64,000 nt of DNA from Macrotis lagotis (taxonomy: Eukaryota > Chordata > Mammalia > Peramelemorphia > Peramelidae). Location of the stretch: assembly GCF_037893015.1 (NCBI RefSeq), contig NC_133666.1, forward strand, positions 462,110,867-462,174,866, written 5' to 3'. The position numbers and the translations under genes were made by a program. The notes beneath the pieces are model-generated. The model saw nothing but the letters and a program-made list of their open reading frames with translations, was not told where the DNA came from and did not search any database. Of the stretch, positions 24,441 through 34,639 are shown piece by piece (the first letter of the stretch is position 1; the number at the start of each line of letters is the position of its first letter).

Positions 24441-24677
24441 AATTTTCTTTTTAAGGGGCTATTTTCATTAGTATTTTTGTACCTCTTTTACTAAACTCTT
24501 GTTTTGTCATAGTTTTGCTTCTTTGATTTCATTTCTTTGAATAATTTTTCTTCTACACTCTTATTTGATATTGAGATTTATTTTTAGTTCTCATGCATTG
24601 GGGGGGAGTGCTTGTCTCCAGTTCACATTTTTCTTTGAGACTTTGCTTGTAGTTATTTTTACTTCATTGTCTTCTTT

Positions 24678-25154
24678 TTTAAAATTTATATTTTATTCTG
24701 AATTTTACAATTTTTCCCCTAATCTTAACTTCCCTCCTCCCACTCCCCACAGAAGGTAGTCTGTTAGTCTTTACATTGTTTACATTTGTATACATTGATC
24801 TAAGTTGAATGTGATGAGAGAGAAATCATTTACTTAAGGAAGGAAAAATAAAGTATAAGAAATAGCAAAATTACATAATAAGATATTGTTTTTTTATTAA
24901 AGGTAATAGTCTTTGGTCTTTGTTCAAACTCCACAATTCTTTCTCTGAATACAGATGCTATTCTCCATTGCAGATACCCTAAAATTGTGCCTGATTGTTG
25001 TCATGATGGAATGAGCAAGTTCATTAAATTTGGTCATCACCCCTATGTTTCTGTTAAGATGTACAATGTTCTTCTGGTTCTGCTCATCTCACTCAGCATC
25101 AGTTCATGCAAATCCTTCCAGACTTCACTGAATTCCCGTCCCTCCTGGTTTCTA
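24678..25154 (-). mobile_element. 5'-truncated L1, 477 bp, inside the old L1
   Basis: Antisense L1 3' UTR closely resembling 47145-47610: TTACAATTTTTCCCCTAATC, GTGATGAGAGAGAAATCATT, CTGGTTCTGCTCATCTCACT, CAGCATCAGTTCATGCAAAT. The 17-base flank ACTTCATTGTCTTCTTT at 24661-24677 is repeated exactly at 25155-25171, so the limits are precise. Confidence 0.92.
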
Positions 25155-25969
25155 ACTTCATTGTCTTCTTTAGAGTTTGTATATCACTCTTCCCTGTCAA
25201 CCTAGCTGCTTTTATGATCGGAGTTTTTGTTTTTGTGTTCGTGTGTTGTTTATTTTTCCTATTTTCTCATTTTCCACTCTATTTCTAGATTCAGAAATTT
25301 ATGTTAATATTGTATTCTGTTCCTGGTGTAGGGTGAGGGGAGTAGCACTATCTCAAACTTCAGTATTTTTGACAAATACCAGAGCTAGTTCTGGGAGGTT
25401 GGAAGTTTGTGGTGCTTCCAAAATATTGTGATTTCAGGATATGTGTGATCACTGCCCTCTTGGTCTGCATTCTGGTTCTTATTCAGTATGGCCCTTGCTC
25501 TTTTGAGATTGCAAGCAATACTGCTCCTCTGGGCCCTCACCTCACTTTGGATCACTCCCGTTTGAATGAAAGTGCTCTCCACTATCCTTGAATTATGATC
25601 CAGAATTGAATGTAGGTGATGAATAGTACCTGGGCCTGCAACCTGTGCTTACACAGGAGTTCCCTGAAATCTCTTTCTGACTAGTAGCCTGTTCCCCTTA
25701 CTGAATCTGGTTTGAGAATTTACAAAGTTGTGATGTTCTTCTCCACCACCTAGTCCATGAGGGCTCCAGGCTGGTCTTCACCCCCCAAATCAGAGATCTG
25801 TCTTTCTGATAACAAGGTATTTTGGATTGAAAAATGTCTGCTATTGGCTCTGACACTCCAGGATTTGATTTGAATCAATTTTAAAAGGGTTTTGGAGTGT
25901 AGTGTTGGGAGAGTTAACTTGAGTGCTTTCTTAAGTTGTCATTTTGGCCAAGTCAAGTTGCATTGATGA

Positions 25970-26275
25970 GAAATCTAAGTGATACATTGGATAGAAAGCT
26001 AAAATTAGAGTCAAGATGAGAATGAATTGAATCTTGGCTCAACACTTGTGTTGACTTTATGACCCAGGGCAATTCACTTAATACTTCTCCAAACATTCAG
26101 CTTCCTTATCTCTAAAATGGGGATAATTATTTAAACTTTCTCAGTCTTAGTACACTCATCTAAAAAAATAAAACAAAATAGCACCTCTTTCATAGGGTTT
26201 TTGTAAGAATTAAAAGAGATAACACATGCAAAATGATTTCCAAACCTTAAAGTACCAGAAATGTGAACTATTATC
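25970..26275 (+). mobile_element. MIR SINE with an internal insertion
   Basis: Head AAGTGATACATTGGATAGAA; core GACTTTATGACCCAGGGCAA then TTCACTTAATACTTCTCC; tail CATAGGGTTTTTGTAAGAAT. About 40 A-rich bases sit inside the tail region. Confidence 0.65.
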
Positions 26276-26279
26276 TTTA

Positions 26280-27380
26280 ACATGTTTTGACAGCTTTGAG
26301 AAGACATTGTCTTCTTAAACTCATACACTAATGACTAGTACAGAATGTTACATATAATAAGTGTCTGATTATTATTTGTTGGAAGAAGATATTGCAAGTC
26401 CTTAGTATATGTTCTGACCCATTTGAATAGCCCTTCTTTTTTACTGCCTTTGCATAACCATGCTGCTTTGCATTGAAATACAAAATGCAGATAAAAAATG
26501 ATTCCCATATCATAATGATGACATTCTTTAAAAGACTCAAAATGTTTCCAATGTAGACAAAGTATTTAATTACAAACAACATTTAGATATTAGATGTTTG
26601 AGCACTGTCATATTAAGGCGTAGAAATGCCCCCAATTGCCTTGAAAATATGAACAGATGTACACATGAAACAGAAGAAGTAACTAAGGGACTTATCCCTA
26701 ATAATCGTAAGACAGACATGAACAGTGAACATGGAGATACTCTCAGAGAAATAAATTACACTCAGTTATTTGTAAGATGTAAGCACTTGAATTTATTTAA
26801 GTGTACTTCTCCTAAATACTTTCATTTCCACTATGCAATATATTCTCACAGAACACACATCTTCCTTTAGATATTTTTCAACTTTGACTATCACCCATTC
26901 TGCTATAAAATTTTGTGGATCTTTGGGTTGCAAACTGCATTTAAATTAAATTCCTTCCCTTGTAACTTTATCCCATCTATGCACAGTTGGGGATCATCTA
27001 ACAGAGCAAAGAAGAGATTGCCTTCATTTCTCTCTTAATATCTACCTCATCCATCATAGAAAGTATAACATATTGGAATTCTAGAATAAAAATTTTAATA
27101 TCTATCACAATAGTCCTCTGCTTTTCACCTAAACAACATAAGCATTACAATTAAAGGCTAGGAAATGGGGTAGAGAAGTAGTAGCAAAGGTGAAGTGCCT
27201 TTTCTCATCTCTATAGAACTCATCTCTTTACCCTAATCATAGAATGTTAGCGACAAAAAGGTCTATAGTTGCCATCTTAAAATTTTAAAGATGGAAAAAC
27301 CATAAGAACTATGTAAAGGCTTGCCATATCTGAAGCAACTTTGTTGACTATGAGTCACAAGACTTGAAAGAGAAATCATT
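26280..27380. other. Unassigned DNA downstream of AKAIN1
   Basis: No recognised repeat or gene. The 84- and 90-codon frames at 26328-26582 and 26598-26870 have no family resemblance, no splice context and lie in AT-rich DNA. Confidence 0.3.
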
Positions 27381-27381
27381 T

Positions 27382-27382
<1 letters not shown>

Positions 27383-27422
<40 letters not shown>
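27383..27422. repeat. (CA)n microsatellite
   Basis: About 19 perfect CA units flanked by CATA. Confidence 0.95.
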
Positions 27423-27424
<2 letters not shown>

Positions 27425-27429
27425 GCATG

Positions 27430-28158
27430 CACACTTAAGCAGATACAATCACAAAGGTTGCCTTCACTAATATGTGTTCAGACTTCAAAAAATTGGGGGG
27501 AAATGAAATAAGACTGAAGAAAGGAAGAACACTTGTTTGATTTTTATGATACATTAAAGAAGAAGCCATAACTGGTTTGTAAGTGGACTAATCTTTGCCA
27601 AAATGAGTAAAAGGAACTAATGAAGACATATAGCTTGGGATTTCAACAATATTATTGAATAGTAATTGTCATACTGGAGGGCTCCTCCCTAGAACTTGAG
27701 CCACTGTCCAGGTCCAAAGAGAACTGCCTACAGTGTAGTGGCCTTCATCTCCGGAGTCCAGGGGCTCTGCCTGATGTCCATGATGATATTAAAGGAAAAC
27801 AAATGAGAATACATCATGACCACAAGTCCTGACTTGGTTTTCAAGACTTGAGATGGTGAAAGGAATCCTTGGTAACCCCAAAGAATTTCTGCATAGAAAA
27901 AGATAAATATCATCCACTATCATGTGATTCAGGGGGGGAAATGACTTAAAAACTTGTTTTGGGTAAATTCAACTTTTTCTTTTCTAAATAGTGATTTTAA
28001 ATATACACTTTTATCCTACCCTTGCTCTAGAATCAGTAGAATCTATAAATGGCTGCTGTCCTAGCATTTTGCTTTCAATTTGTCTCAGTAATGAGAGCCT
28101 CTTCTTTTTCATTTCCTAGTAAACGGAAATGATAATCCCTCCATTTCCCACCATGTTG
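27430..28158. other. Unassigned, repeat-poor DNA next to the AKAIN1 3' end
   Basis: No interspersed repeat recognised. 27660-27915 and 28020-28158 have higher sequence complexity than their surroundings. It could be a longer 3' UTR or conserved non-coding DNA, but nothing in the sequence proves it. Confidence 0.35.
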
Positions 28159-28551
28159 TTTATTTTGTTTTGTTTCTGGAAGATGCTAAGACTGTGAGAA
28201 AGATATTCAGGGACTTTACATTGGTCAATCAAACTCTTTTGCACACAGATACAGAAAGGCAGAAGTGGGGGGGGGGACTAGAATATTAAGCCCCAAGAAG
28301 AAATTGTGCTTCAAACTTTGCAATTTCAATGTCACTTTTCTTCCTCTAATATGTTTAAGAGGAACTGCCAAAATATAGATTTGGTTGCCTGATGCTCTTG
28401 AAAGCAATACTGGTCAGCTACTGTGGCATCACACTACTTCTAGTTGCTAATTGCGCTTTGGTTGACTTTGTTGGTAATGTTGCAGTGAGACATATTGGAT
28501 TCTAAGAGCTGGAAACAGAGCAATACTAAGAGGAAGACCATGATAGCTCAG
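28159..28551 (-). other. AKAIN1: Probable AKAIN1 3' UTR up to the first AATAAA
   Basis: This is sequence just after the stop codon on the minus strand with no repeat I recognise. The first canonical AATAAA on that strand lies at 28164-28159, about 390 bases past the stop, followed on the minus strand by a G/T-rich stretch (CATGGTGGGAAATGGAGGG). Using it as the polyadenylation site is inference; the true 3' end could lie further on. Confidence 0.4.
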
Positions 28552-28745
28552 CTATTTCTTTTCCTGCTTCTTGATGAGCTTCCCCACCCCTAGCTGCAGC
28601 CTGCTCCTGCTGGCTGTGGTCCATTCTTCCTTTTGTTGGCTCTCCTGAGAGACTTGCTGTATAGCTCGGAGGATGGCATTTTGGACAATCTGCTTGCTGG
28701 CATTCTGTAGTTTTGCTTCTTCAGGTTCTGATCCAGGTTTCTCGC
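28552..28745 (-). CDS. AKAIN1: AKAIN1 terminal coding exon (A-kinase anchor inhibitor 1)
   Basis: The exon encodes 64 residues, with the first codon split across the splice site, and ends in TAG at 28554-28552. With the short first exon (about five residues plus one base in the known family) the protein would be 69 residues, the length I recall for human AKAIN1. The start reads [15 protein letters not shown]. It is followed by the amphipathic helix [16 protein letters not shown], about residues 22-37, which fits the hydrophobic spacing of PKA RII-binding helices. The tail [15 protein letters not shown] is also family-like. AKAIN1 is known as a small protein that binds the PKA regulatory subunit and competes with A-kinase anchoring proteins. 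Immediately upstream is a good acceptor: a pyrimidine-rich tract ending CTTTCTAG, then GCGAG. The open frame runs on into the intron to 28896, but that part is hydrophobic and not protein-like. Identity is from remembered family sequence; no search was run. Confidence 0.85.
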
Positions 28746-28785
28746 CTAGAAAGTTATAGCAGGGAAAAAGAAAGAGGAAGATAAT
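28746..28785 (-). promoter_or_regulatory. 3' splice site and polypyrimidine tract of the AKAIN1 exon
   Basis: Read on the minus strand, this stretch is a pyrimidine-rich run (CTTCCTCTTTCTTTTTCCC) followed by TGCTATAACTTTCTAG. The AG at 28747-28746 directly precedes the exon. A splice here gives intron phase 1, so one base from the preceding exon completes a glycine codon. That agrees with a first exon ending in ...P plus one G. Confidence 0.75.
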
Positions 28786-28859
28786 TTCAAAAGAAACATT
28801 CCCATATAATAATAACTGCAACAAATATGCGATAAGTGCTGGAAATAAATATGTAAAGA

Positions 28860-28945
28860 ATGAAACTGTTCCTACTCTCAAGGAACTTATTTTCAAAAAG
28901 GGGAGACAATAATATAAATATATAGAAATAAATATAAAGCAGTCA
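28860..28945 (-). mobile_element. L2-like fragment, antisense, in the AKAIN1 intron
   Basis: CTCTCAAGGAACTTATTTTC, then AAAAAGGGGAGACAATAATA resembles antisense L2 near its 3' end. Confidence 0.5.
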
Positions 28946-29164
28946 GAAATACAAATTATTTACTACAAAGATGATTCAGACATTTATTCCATAGAAAGGT
29001 TTTCACTTTTTCAACACTCATAAGAGCAGGATACCACTAATTAGTCTCTTCCTTTCTTATATACTCATGATGTAAAAACAATAGTATGTTAATTTTCAAT
29101 AAATATTTAGACCCCAGCAACTAAGATAAGGTCTCCCTTTCAATAATTTTTAAAAAATGATAGG

Positions 29165-29585
29165 AAGATTAACCAGAAGTTTGGAAAAAAATCAGATTTG
29201 GATCAAAACCTCAAACCTATAAAAGGATCAACCCCAAATGGGTATATGAAGAGTCAAATCATAAAAAAAAAAATTAGAAAAACATGGAAAAAATGATCAG
29301 GTCTATGGAAAGGTGAAAAAAATTATGACCAAACAAGAAACAGAGAAGATCATAGTTGATTGAATAAAATTGCATTTTTACATAAACAAATTCAATAAAG
29401 TTCAGATGAAGATATAAACAATGGGGGAAGGGAACTTTGCAGCAAGATTCTCTGATAAGGTCTCATTTCTAAAATATGAAAAACTGATTCAAATTTATGT
29501 AAGATCCACTCTCAGTATCAAAATGGCCAGGAAAATAAGTAGGCAATTCCCAAAAGAAGAAAACCATGTTATCTGTAACTTAATG
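29165..29585 (+). mobile_element. L1 ORF2 C-terminal fragment, sense
   Basis: Sense-strand L1: GACCAAACAAGAAACAGAGA, AGCAAGATTCTCTGATAAGG, TCTCATTTCTAAAATATGAA, GGCAATTCCCAAAAGAAGAA. No frame spans it. Confidence 0.7.
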
Positions 29586-29605
29586 ATAATATTAATCTGC
29601 AAACA

Positions 29606-29915
29606 TTCATAGAATCATGGAATCTCAGAGTTGGAGTAAACCTAGTCCAGAAATGTCTAATACACCATCCACAACATTCCTGAGTGCAGCCAGTATCAGA
29701 TTAAAATCTGATTTTGATGTGTTGATGTATTAATTTTTTTAAAAAAGAAATTTAATTAATTAATTAATTTAAATTAATACATGTACCACAGAGATTCTTA
29801 AGTATAATTTTGACAACCCATGGCTATTTGAATTTGATGATACTGATTCCACCTGCCTGAAACAAAAGAACTTTCATTTATAGCATCTCTAGAAATAGGC
29901 AGTTACCCTGTTTGA
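29606..29915 (-). mobile_element. CR1/L3-clade LINE fragment, antisense
   Basis: Starts with the antisense 3' end TAGAATCATGGAATCTCAGA, then GTTGGAGTAAACCTAGTCCA. An (AATT)n run at about 29752-29774 lies inside. Confidence 0.55.
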
Positions 29916-29919
29916 AAAC

Positions 29920-30165
29920 TTCAAAGTGATACAATGGATAGAGTGCTAGACCTGGAATCAAAAAGACTTTTTTTTTAGTTCAAATTTGTTCTCAGGCATG
30001 CACTAGTTGTGACTCTGGGCAAGTCACGTAGCCCTGTTTACCCGTAAAATAAAATCTGTAAAATAAAGTGGAGAAGGATGTAGTAAACCACTCCAGTAGT
30101 TTGCCAAGAAAATTCCAGATAGGTCCATGAAGAATTGGAGATGGATGAAACAACTGAAGAACAGT
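29920..30165 (+). mobile_element. MIR/CORE-like SINE with marsupial-type tail
   Basis: Head AGTGATACAATGGATAGAGT; core CTAGTTGTGACTCTGGGCAA then GTCACGTAGCCC; tail GTAAACCACTCCAGTAGTTT, GCCAAGAAAATTCC and GGATGAAACAACTGAA. Same family as 6011 and 44281. Confidence 0.85.
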
Positions 30166-30294
30166 AATGAGGAACTCAGTAGCAGCTGAGCTTTTGATTG
30201 CTCTAATTATTAGAAAATGAAAAAGTTCTTGCTTTTGTGGAGTAGATTGGTCTATATACCAGAAACTCTCTTTGATGGCCTGGGATGACAAAGT

Positions 30295-30391
30295 AATTCA
30301 CTCATTCAAGTAGCACTTATTAAATGTCAGTGATGTGACACAATCCTTCCTACAGACAGTGGGTAAAAATAAAATGATCGCTTTTGCCCTT
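30295..30391 (-). mobile_element. L2 LINE 3' end, antisense, left part of a split element
   Basis: TTCAAGTAGCACTTATTAAA, then TGTCAGTGATGTGACACAAT. The L2 probably resumes at about 30835 after the RTE-tailed SINE and the microsatellite. Confidence 0.5.
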
Positions 30392-30393
30392 TG

Positions 30394-30665
30394 TTTTTTT
30401 TTTCAAAGAAAACCTTGACATAAAAGAGATAATGCTATGATAAGCATGTGAATTAGATTTGAGTGAGGGTGATGCTATGTTGTCACCAGCATCACTTTTT
30501 CCTTCAGAGCCACCTGGGTCCAGTAGCCAGATGACTGGAGATGGCCCTGGATGAGAGGCAATCAGGATTAAGTCACTTAACCAAGGTCATACAATTAGTA
30601 AGTATCTGAGGCTGGACTTGAACTCAGGTCCTCCTGAATTCAAGGTCAAACTCTGCCATTGTTCC
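30394..30665 (-). mobile_element. RTE-tailed SINE, minus strand
   Basis: Same family as 4512: CATGTGAATTAGATTTGAGT, CAGAGCCACCTGGGTCCAGT, ACTGGAGATGGCCCTGGATG, then the SINE head antisense GACTTGAACTCAGGTCCTCC. Confidence 0.8.
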
Positions 30666-30667
30666 CC

Positions 30668-30730
<63 letters not shown>

Positions 30731-30735
30731 ACAAC
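30668..30735. repeat. (CA)n microsatellite
   Basis: About 30 CA units, perfect to 30722, then ACAAACACACACAA. Confidence 0.95.
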
Positions 30736-30834
30736 CTTAATGCTGTCCTTTCTTATTAGTTTCATTGTAGGTAGGATCTTATCAGTGAACTTATTCCTGG
30801 AAAACATCTCCGCAGCCCAGCTATTGACATCAGG

Positions 30835-31095
30835 GAGACACTGGGATAAAAGGCTAAAGCAGTCTCTTTGCTCAAGAGGTTTCATTCTAATTCAGGAGAT
30901 AGCATGTAAATAAGTAGGTACATATGAAATTATATAAAATATATAAAAGGTAAACTCAAGAGAGGAAGAATCAGCAGCTGAGAGGATCACAGATGGGGGG
31001 GAAACCTACTATAAAAGCTAGAATTTGAGCTGAATATTAAAGGAAATCAGGGAAGCTAAAAGACAAGAGAATGGGAGAATAAACTCTCAGGAACC
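30835..31095 (-). mobile_element. L2 LINE, antisense
   Basis: TTTGCTCAAGAGGTTTCATT, TTGAGCTGAATATTAAAGGA and similar runs parallel the L2 copy at 15830-16030. Confidence 0.55.
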
Positions 31096-31099
31096 CATT

Positions 31100-31535
31100 T
31101 CTTTATTAATTTTTTTTCAGGATCTCTCCGTTTCCACATGCAATGAAGGGGCATCCCAGCTTCAGGAAACCTCTGTTACTGACCACCTGAATGTGCCAAG
31201 CTTATTTTAATTTAAATGGACTTATCTAAAATGACAAACACCAGATTAAATAAAGACCTAAAATTCAATGGAGAATATTTAAAAGACCAACAAATTATCC
31301 ATGAGAAAGAAATGAAGATTCAAGCAAAGATGCTTTCCTTGGAAAAAAAAATTACCATCGCACAGAATTGCCAGTTGAAGAAATACAATTTGAGGGAGAA
31401 TTTATTTCTCAAGGTAGAATTTATTTCTACAAGGTAGAAATCTATGCTGTACCTGAGGAGAGCAAGGTTTTAAAGGTCAGATCTCTACTCTTGGAAATAG
31501 TAACATAACCAAGCAACATGATTGTTAAAACTAAT
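31100..31535. other. Unassigned DNA
   Basis: A 73-codon Lys-rich frame at 31216-31437 has no recognisable family. The 13-base run AGGTAGAATTTAT near 31412 and AGGTAGAAAT near 31430 form a short local repeat. Confidence 0.3.
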
Positions 31536-31539
31536 TTAT

Positions 31540-31625
31540 CATAGAATTTCTTCACTGGAAAGGTTCTTAAAGATCATTGAATGCATCCCCCTCATTTTTC
31601 AGGAAAGGGAATGTGAAACCCAGAG
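31540..31625 (-). mobile_element. CR1/L3 or MIR-like fragment, antisense
   Basis: TAGAATTTCTTCACTGGAAA, GGTTCTTAAAGATCATTGAA, then CCTCATTTTTCAGGAAAGGG. Confidence 0.45.
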
Positions 31626-31704
31626 AGTTCTGTTAGATATTTTCTCTGCAGTGCAGATGAGTTGGAAAGTAGAAGAGGATAGAACAGAGACAAAATAAAC
31701 AAAA

Positions 31705-31705
31705 T

Positions 31706-31750
<45 letters not shown>

Positions 31751-31763
31751 CACACATGCACAC
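31705..31763. repeat. (CA)n microsatellite
   Basis: About 22 perfect CA units then CATGCACACATGCACACA. Confidence 0.95.
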
Positions 31764-31769
31764 AAAGGT

Positions 31770-32370
31770 TGGCTCTTAAGTAAGTGGGAAATATGGGTGA
31801 AGAAGTTGCTCAATTTTTGTTTCAGTTGAATGTTTCAGTGATAGTGGCAAAGCTAAAAGAAATTTGGGTGGGGAAGGAAGAAGAATGGAAAGTAAAAATA
31901 ATAATCCTCAAGGGCAGTAACAAAGCTAAATTGTTAGACTTATACATAATATGCAAATAACCATATGGTCCTAATTCATACTTTATCATGGAGAGCAGTG
32001 GTTATCAGTTTACTCCATTATAGAGGCTAAAGGGTAAAATGATAACTGTACAAAAAACAGGACTATCTATTCAAGTATTAAGGAGGTCACAGCATTGTGA
32101 TCTACCTTTTGCTCTGAAACTGCCTGCATTTAATTCAATTAGTCAGTGAAGAATAACCTCTGATAATGTGCACATTTTATTACCTAGAAGAAAATTATGG
32201 ATATAGCCTATATCCAGATAATTAGCTCTTGTATGGCCATTTTCATAACCTGCTGAGAATGATGAATAGTTTTAACTATCTTTCTATTTTAAATGCCCAA
32301 CATAAATTCACATAAACAAAACTAACTCCAGACAAAAGCATAAAGCATATCATATTTATTCTTAGAATCT
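31770..32370. other. Unassigned DNA
   Basis: AT-rich; nothing recognised. Confidence 0.3.
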
Positions 32371-32379
32371 TTGATATCT

Positions 32380-32600
32380 TTCTTACTTCCTTCCAGGTGG
32401 TATGTTGCATGTCTGTCTCTTCCTTTCCTCAATATTTCTATCCTGTTCTTTCTTCTTCTTTCCCTGTCTTCTACCTCCCTAAAACTGATAGTCCCTCTTT
32501 ATTGCTCTTCCTATTCCAACTCTCTCTCTCTCCCTCTCTGTTTCTCTGTCTCTCACCCCATCTTCCTCTCTTTCCCCACTCCTGTCAATGAAACTTTCTT
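32380..32600. repeat. Polypyrimidine-rich tract
   Basis: Strongly C/T-biased on the plus strand, densest at 32519-32560 (CTCTCTCTCTCCCTCTC and similar). It makes the two overlapping Leu/Ser-rich frames at 32371-32637 artefacts of composition. Confidence 0.7.
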
Positions 32601-32784
32601 GTCCTTGTGTCTCCAAGGAAATAATTACAAGTTGTGACATGGTAAAAAAAATTTATGCTACAATGATGCTAATAAATAATAACTCAATTTTTTTGTCTCT
32701 GTAGTTATCTTCATTTAAAAAAACTGATGAGCTCCAAAGAACTAACTGGATCTCTAAAAGATCTAGGAAATTCAAGGAATGAGT

Positions 32785-33015
32785 AACAGCAATAAGAATT
32801 GGCATTTCTAAAGTACTTAATATTTATGGAGTTTTTATATACATTCTCTCATGTGATCATTAAAACAGCCCTTTGAGGTAAGTAAAGCTTATGATCTGAG
32901 AATACTAAAGAAATAGACTAAAATAGAAGTTAAACAACTAACCCAAGGGTACATGATTATTGACCAAGACTGGTCTTCTAAACTCCAGCATCCTATCCTC
33001 TATTGCATGCTGCCT
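32785..33015 (-). mobile_element. MIR SINE, antisense
   Basis: GGCATTTCTAAAGTACTTAA, ACAGCCCTTTGAGGTAAGTA, CAACTAACCCAAGGGTACAT, GACTGGTCTTCTAAACTCCA. Confidence 0.75.
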
Positions 33016-33173
33016 CTCAAGAAAGATATTTTTGAAGTAAGAGGCCTTCTATTAGACCCTTCAAAATCACATCAGGTTAAGTGCGAAACTAAAGCTTTAC
33101 AAAAGACCAACCTTTCACTACCATTTTAGGGTAGGACTAAGGTCAGAAGCAAATACATAAGAAGAATGATTTT

Positions 33174-33323
33174 GGGGAGCTAGGTGGCTCAGTCGATAGA
33201 GCATGGACCCTAGAGTCAGGAGTACCTGAGTGCAAATCCAGCCTCAGACACTTAATAATTCCCTAACTGTGTAGCCTTGGGCAAGCTACTTTACCCCATT
33301 TGCCTTGCAAAAACCTAAAAAAA
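33174..33323 (+). mobile_element. Young SINE, plus strand
   Basis: GGGGAGCTAGGTGGCTCAGT, GAGTCAGGAGTACCTGAGTG, CCCTAACTGTGTAGCCTTGG, A tail after TGCCTTGCAAAAACC. Flanks AGAATGATTTT and AGAATAATTCT are a possible decayed target-site duplication. Confidence 0.92.
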
Positions 33324-33329
33324 AAGAAT

Positions 33330-34620
33330 AATTCTTTCTAGACTAGCCAATATGAGAAAAAAAATCCAGTAACTCTAAGATTATTACTATATCTTCTTAA
33401 CAAAGAAAATAAGGTATCTGAACAACCAAAGTTAAATTGCTTGTCATTTCTTTTTTTTTTCAAATTGTCATTTCTAAAGTTATATTAGCTCTCCTGGTCC
33501 CAATTTTCAAAAGATAATATAGATCTGATATCGGATTGATTCAAACATTGATTCACTTTTCAGCCCAACTGCAAATCTCCATAGGATCTTTCTCCATCTC
33601 TGAGATTAACTTCTGACTACCACTCTTATAATTAATGAATTTCTTCTCAATAACTAAAAACATTTTTCACATCTCTTCTCATGCCTCCACTGCAATAAAC
33701 AAGGTCAAATAGGTCCAGTATAGTTAATCTATTTTTTTGCCTTGTTAGAAAACAAGATTTTTCCCTAATATGGAAAAGACAAAGAAAACCTAGTCTTTCC
33801 CATACCCATCAGTAGTAGGGCTAGTACAAGAACTATGGCCTCCCAAATTCCTTGCTTACTAGATATTCCAATATTAACAATTCCCATCAGAACAAAAATA
33901 TTATATCCTCCATACAAACATGCACTGAATTTTCCTTCTATGCCTCATCTCAGCACACAGTGACTTTAGCTATGTTTACAGAGCACAAGATCTGGCTGGT
34001 CCCAGAAAAAAAGACAAGACTGGTTACAAGCCAAATAATAAACTCTGTCATCCAAGAACATGTCTTAATAAATTTGGAAAAGTAAATCACTTATACTTCT
34101 AACACCAGAGGAAGAATTTTTCATTTCAAAACAAATCATAAAGGAAACCCTGATAGTGATGAAATGCAAAAACTGCCAAGCAAACCCTAAAAAAAACATG
34201 TCTACTTTTTCATCTTCTCCTTCCCCTCTTCTAACTACAAGAAGTTAGAAAGCAGATGTTACCATAGATCTCCCCCAAAACAACAAACTAGTCTCTTTTT
34301 TTCCTAAATGGGATAGTAACAACTACAGGATTTCTCTATGAAATATGTTGAATTTAGGTTCATCTGTTCCAGTTGTTCTCAAGTGCAGTTAGCACCTTCT
34401 ACATTAGAAAACCCAGGGACCCATGGCTTCCAGGAAAATCATGATAATATACACTGGAATTGCCTGAAAGAGACTCCACAATGGCTACTCAAACAACTCA
34501 CCTTTTCTTCAAAACTCATATTTCCCATTTGAATTAATGGCACCAGCCAAGTTCTAAGCCTTAGTGTTATTGTTAACCTTGAACACTAGAAAGGTTAATT
34601 TCTAATCAATTTGTCAACCT
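33330..34620. other. Unassigned DNA
   Basis: No repeat I can name. The 77- and 64-codon frames at 33852-34085 and 34338-34532 show no family motif. Some of this could be old LINE or LTR sequence. Confidence 0.3.
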
Positions 34621-34639
34621 TACTGTTTATTTCCAAAAT

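Larger units (their letters stand above)
19520..25920 (-). mobile_element. Old, rearranged L1, minus strand, near full length with insertions
   Basis: In ascending plus coordinates: antisense 3' UTR (19520-20080), ORF2 C-terminal part (20290-21360), a thumb segment (about 21361-21470), the start of the reverse-transcriptase domain (21490-21722), the linker (to about 22040), a second thumb segment (22052-22200), endonuclease C-terminal part (22280-22900), spacer (to about 23450), ORF1 and 5' UTR remnants (23450-25900). Order was judged against the full-length L1 at 47138. It received a MIR (about 20090-20280), SINEs at 23708 and 24298, and a truncated L1 at 24678. All frames are broken. Confidence 0.75.

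Noticed and set aside
28746..28896. N-terminal 50-residue hydrophobic extension of the AKAIN1 frame
   Set aside because: It is intron read-through: a strong splice acceptor sits at the junction and the extension reads like translated AT-rich DNA.
30646..30913. Cys-Val and His-Thr repeat proteins on opposite strands
   Set aside because: Both are translations of the (CA)n tract at 30668-30735.
32371..32637. Possible membrane protein rich in Leu and Ser
   Set aside because: Two overlapping frames on the same pyrimidine tract; composition explains both.
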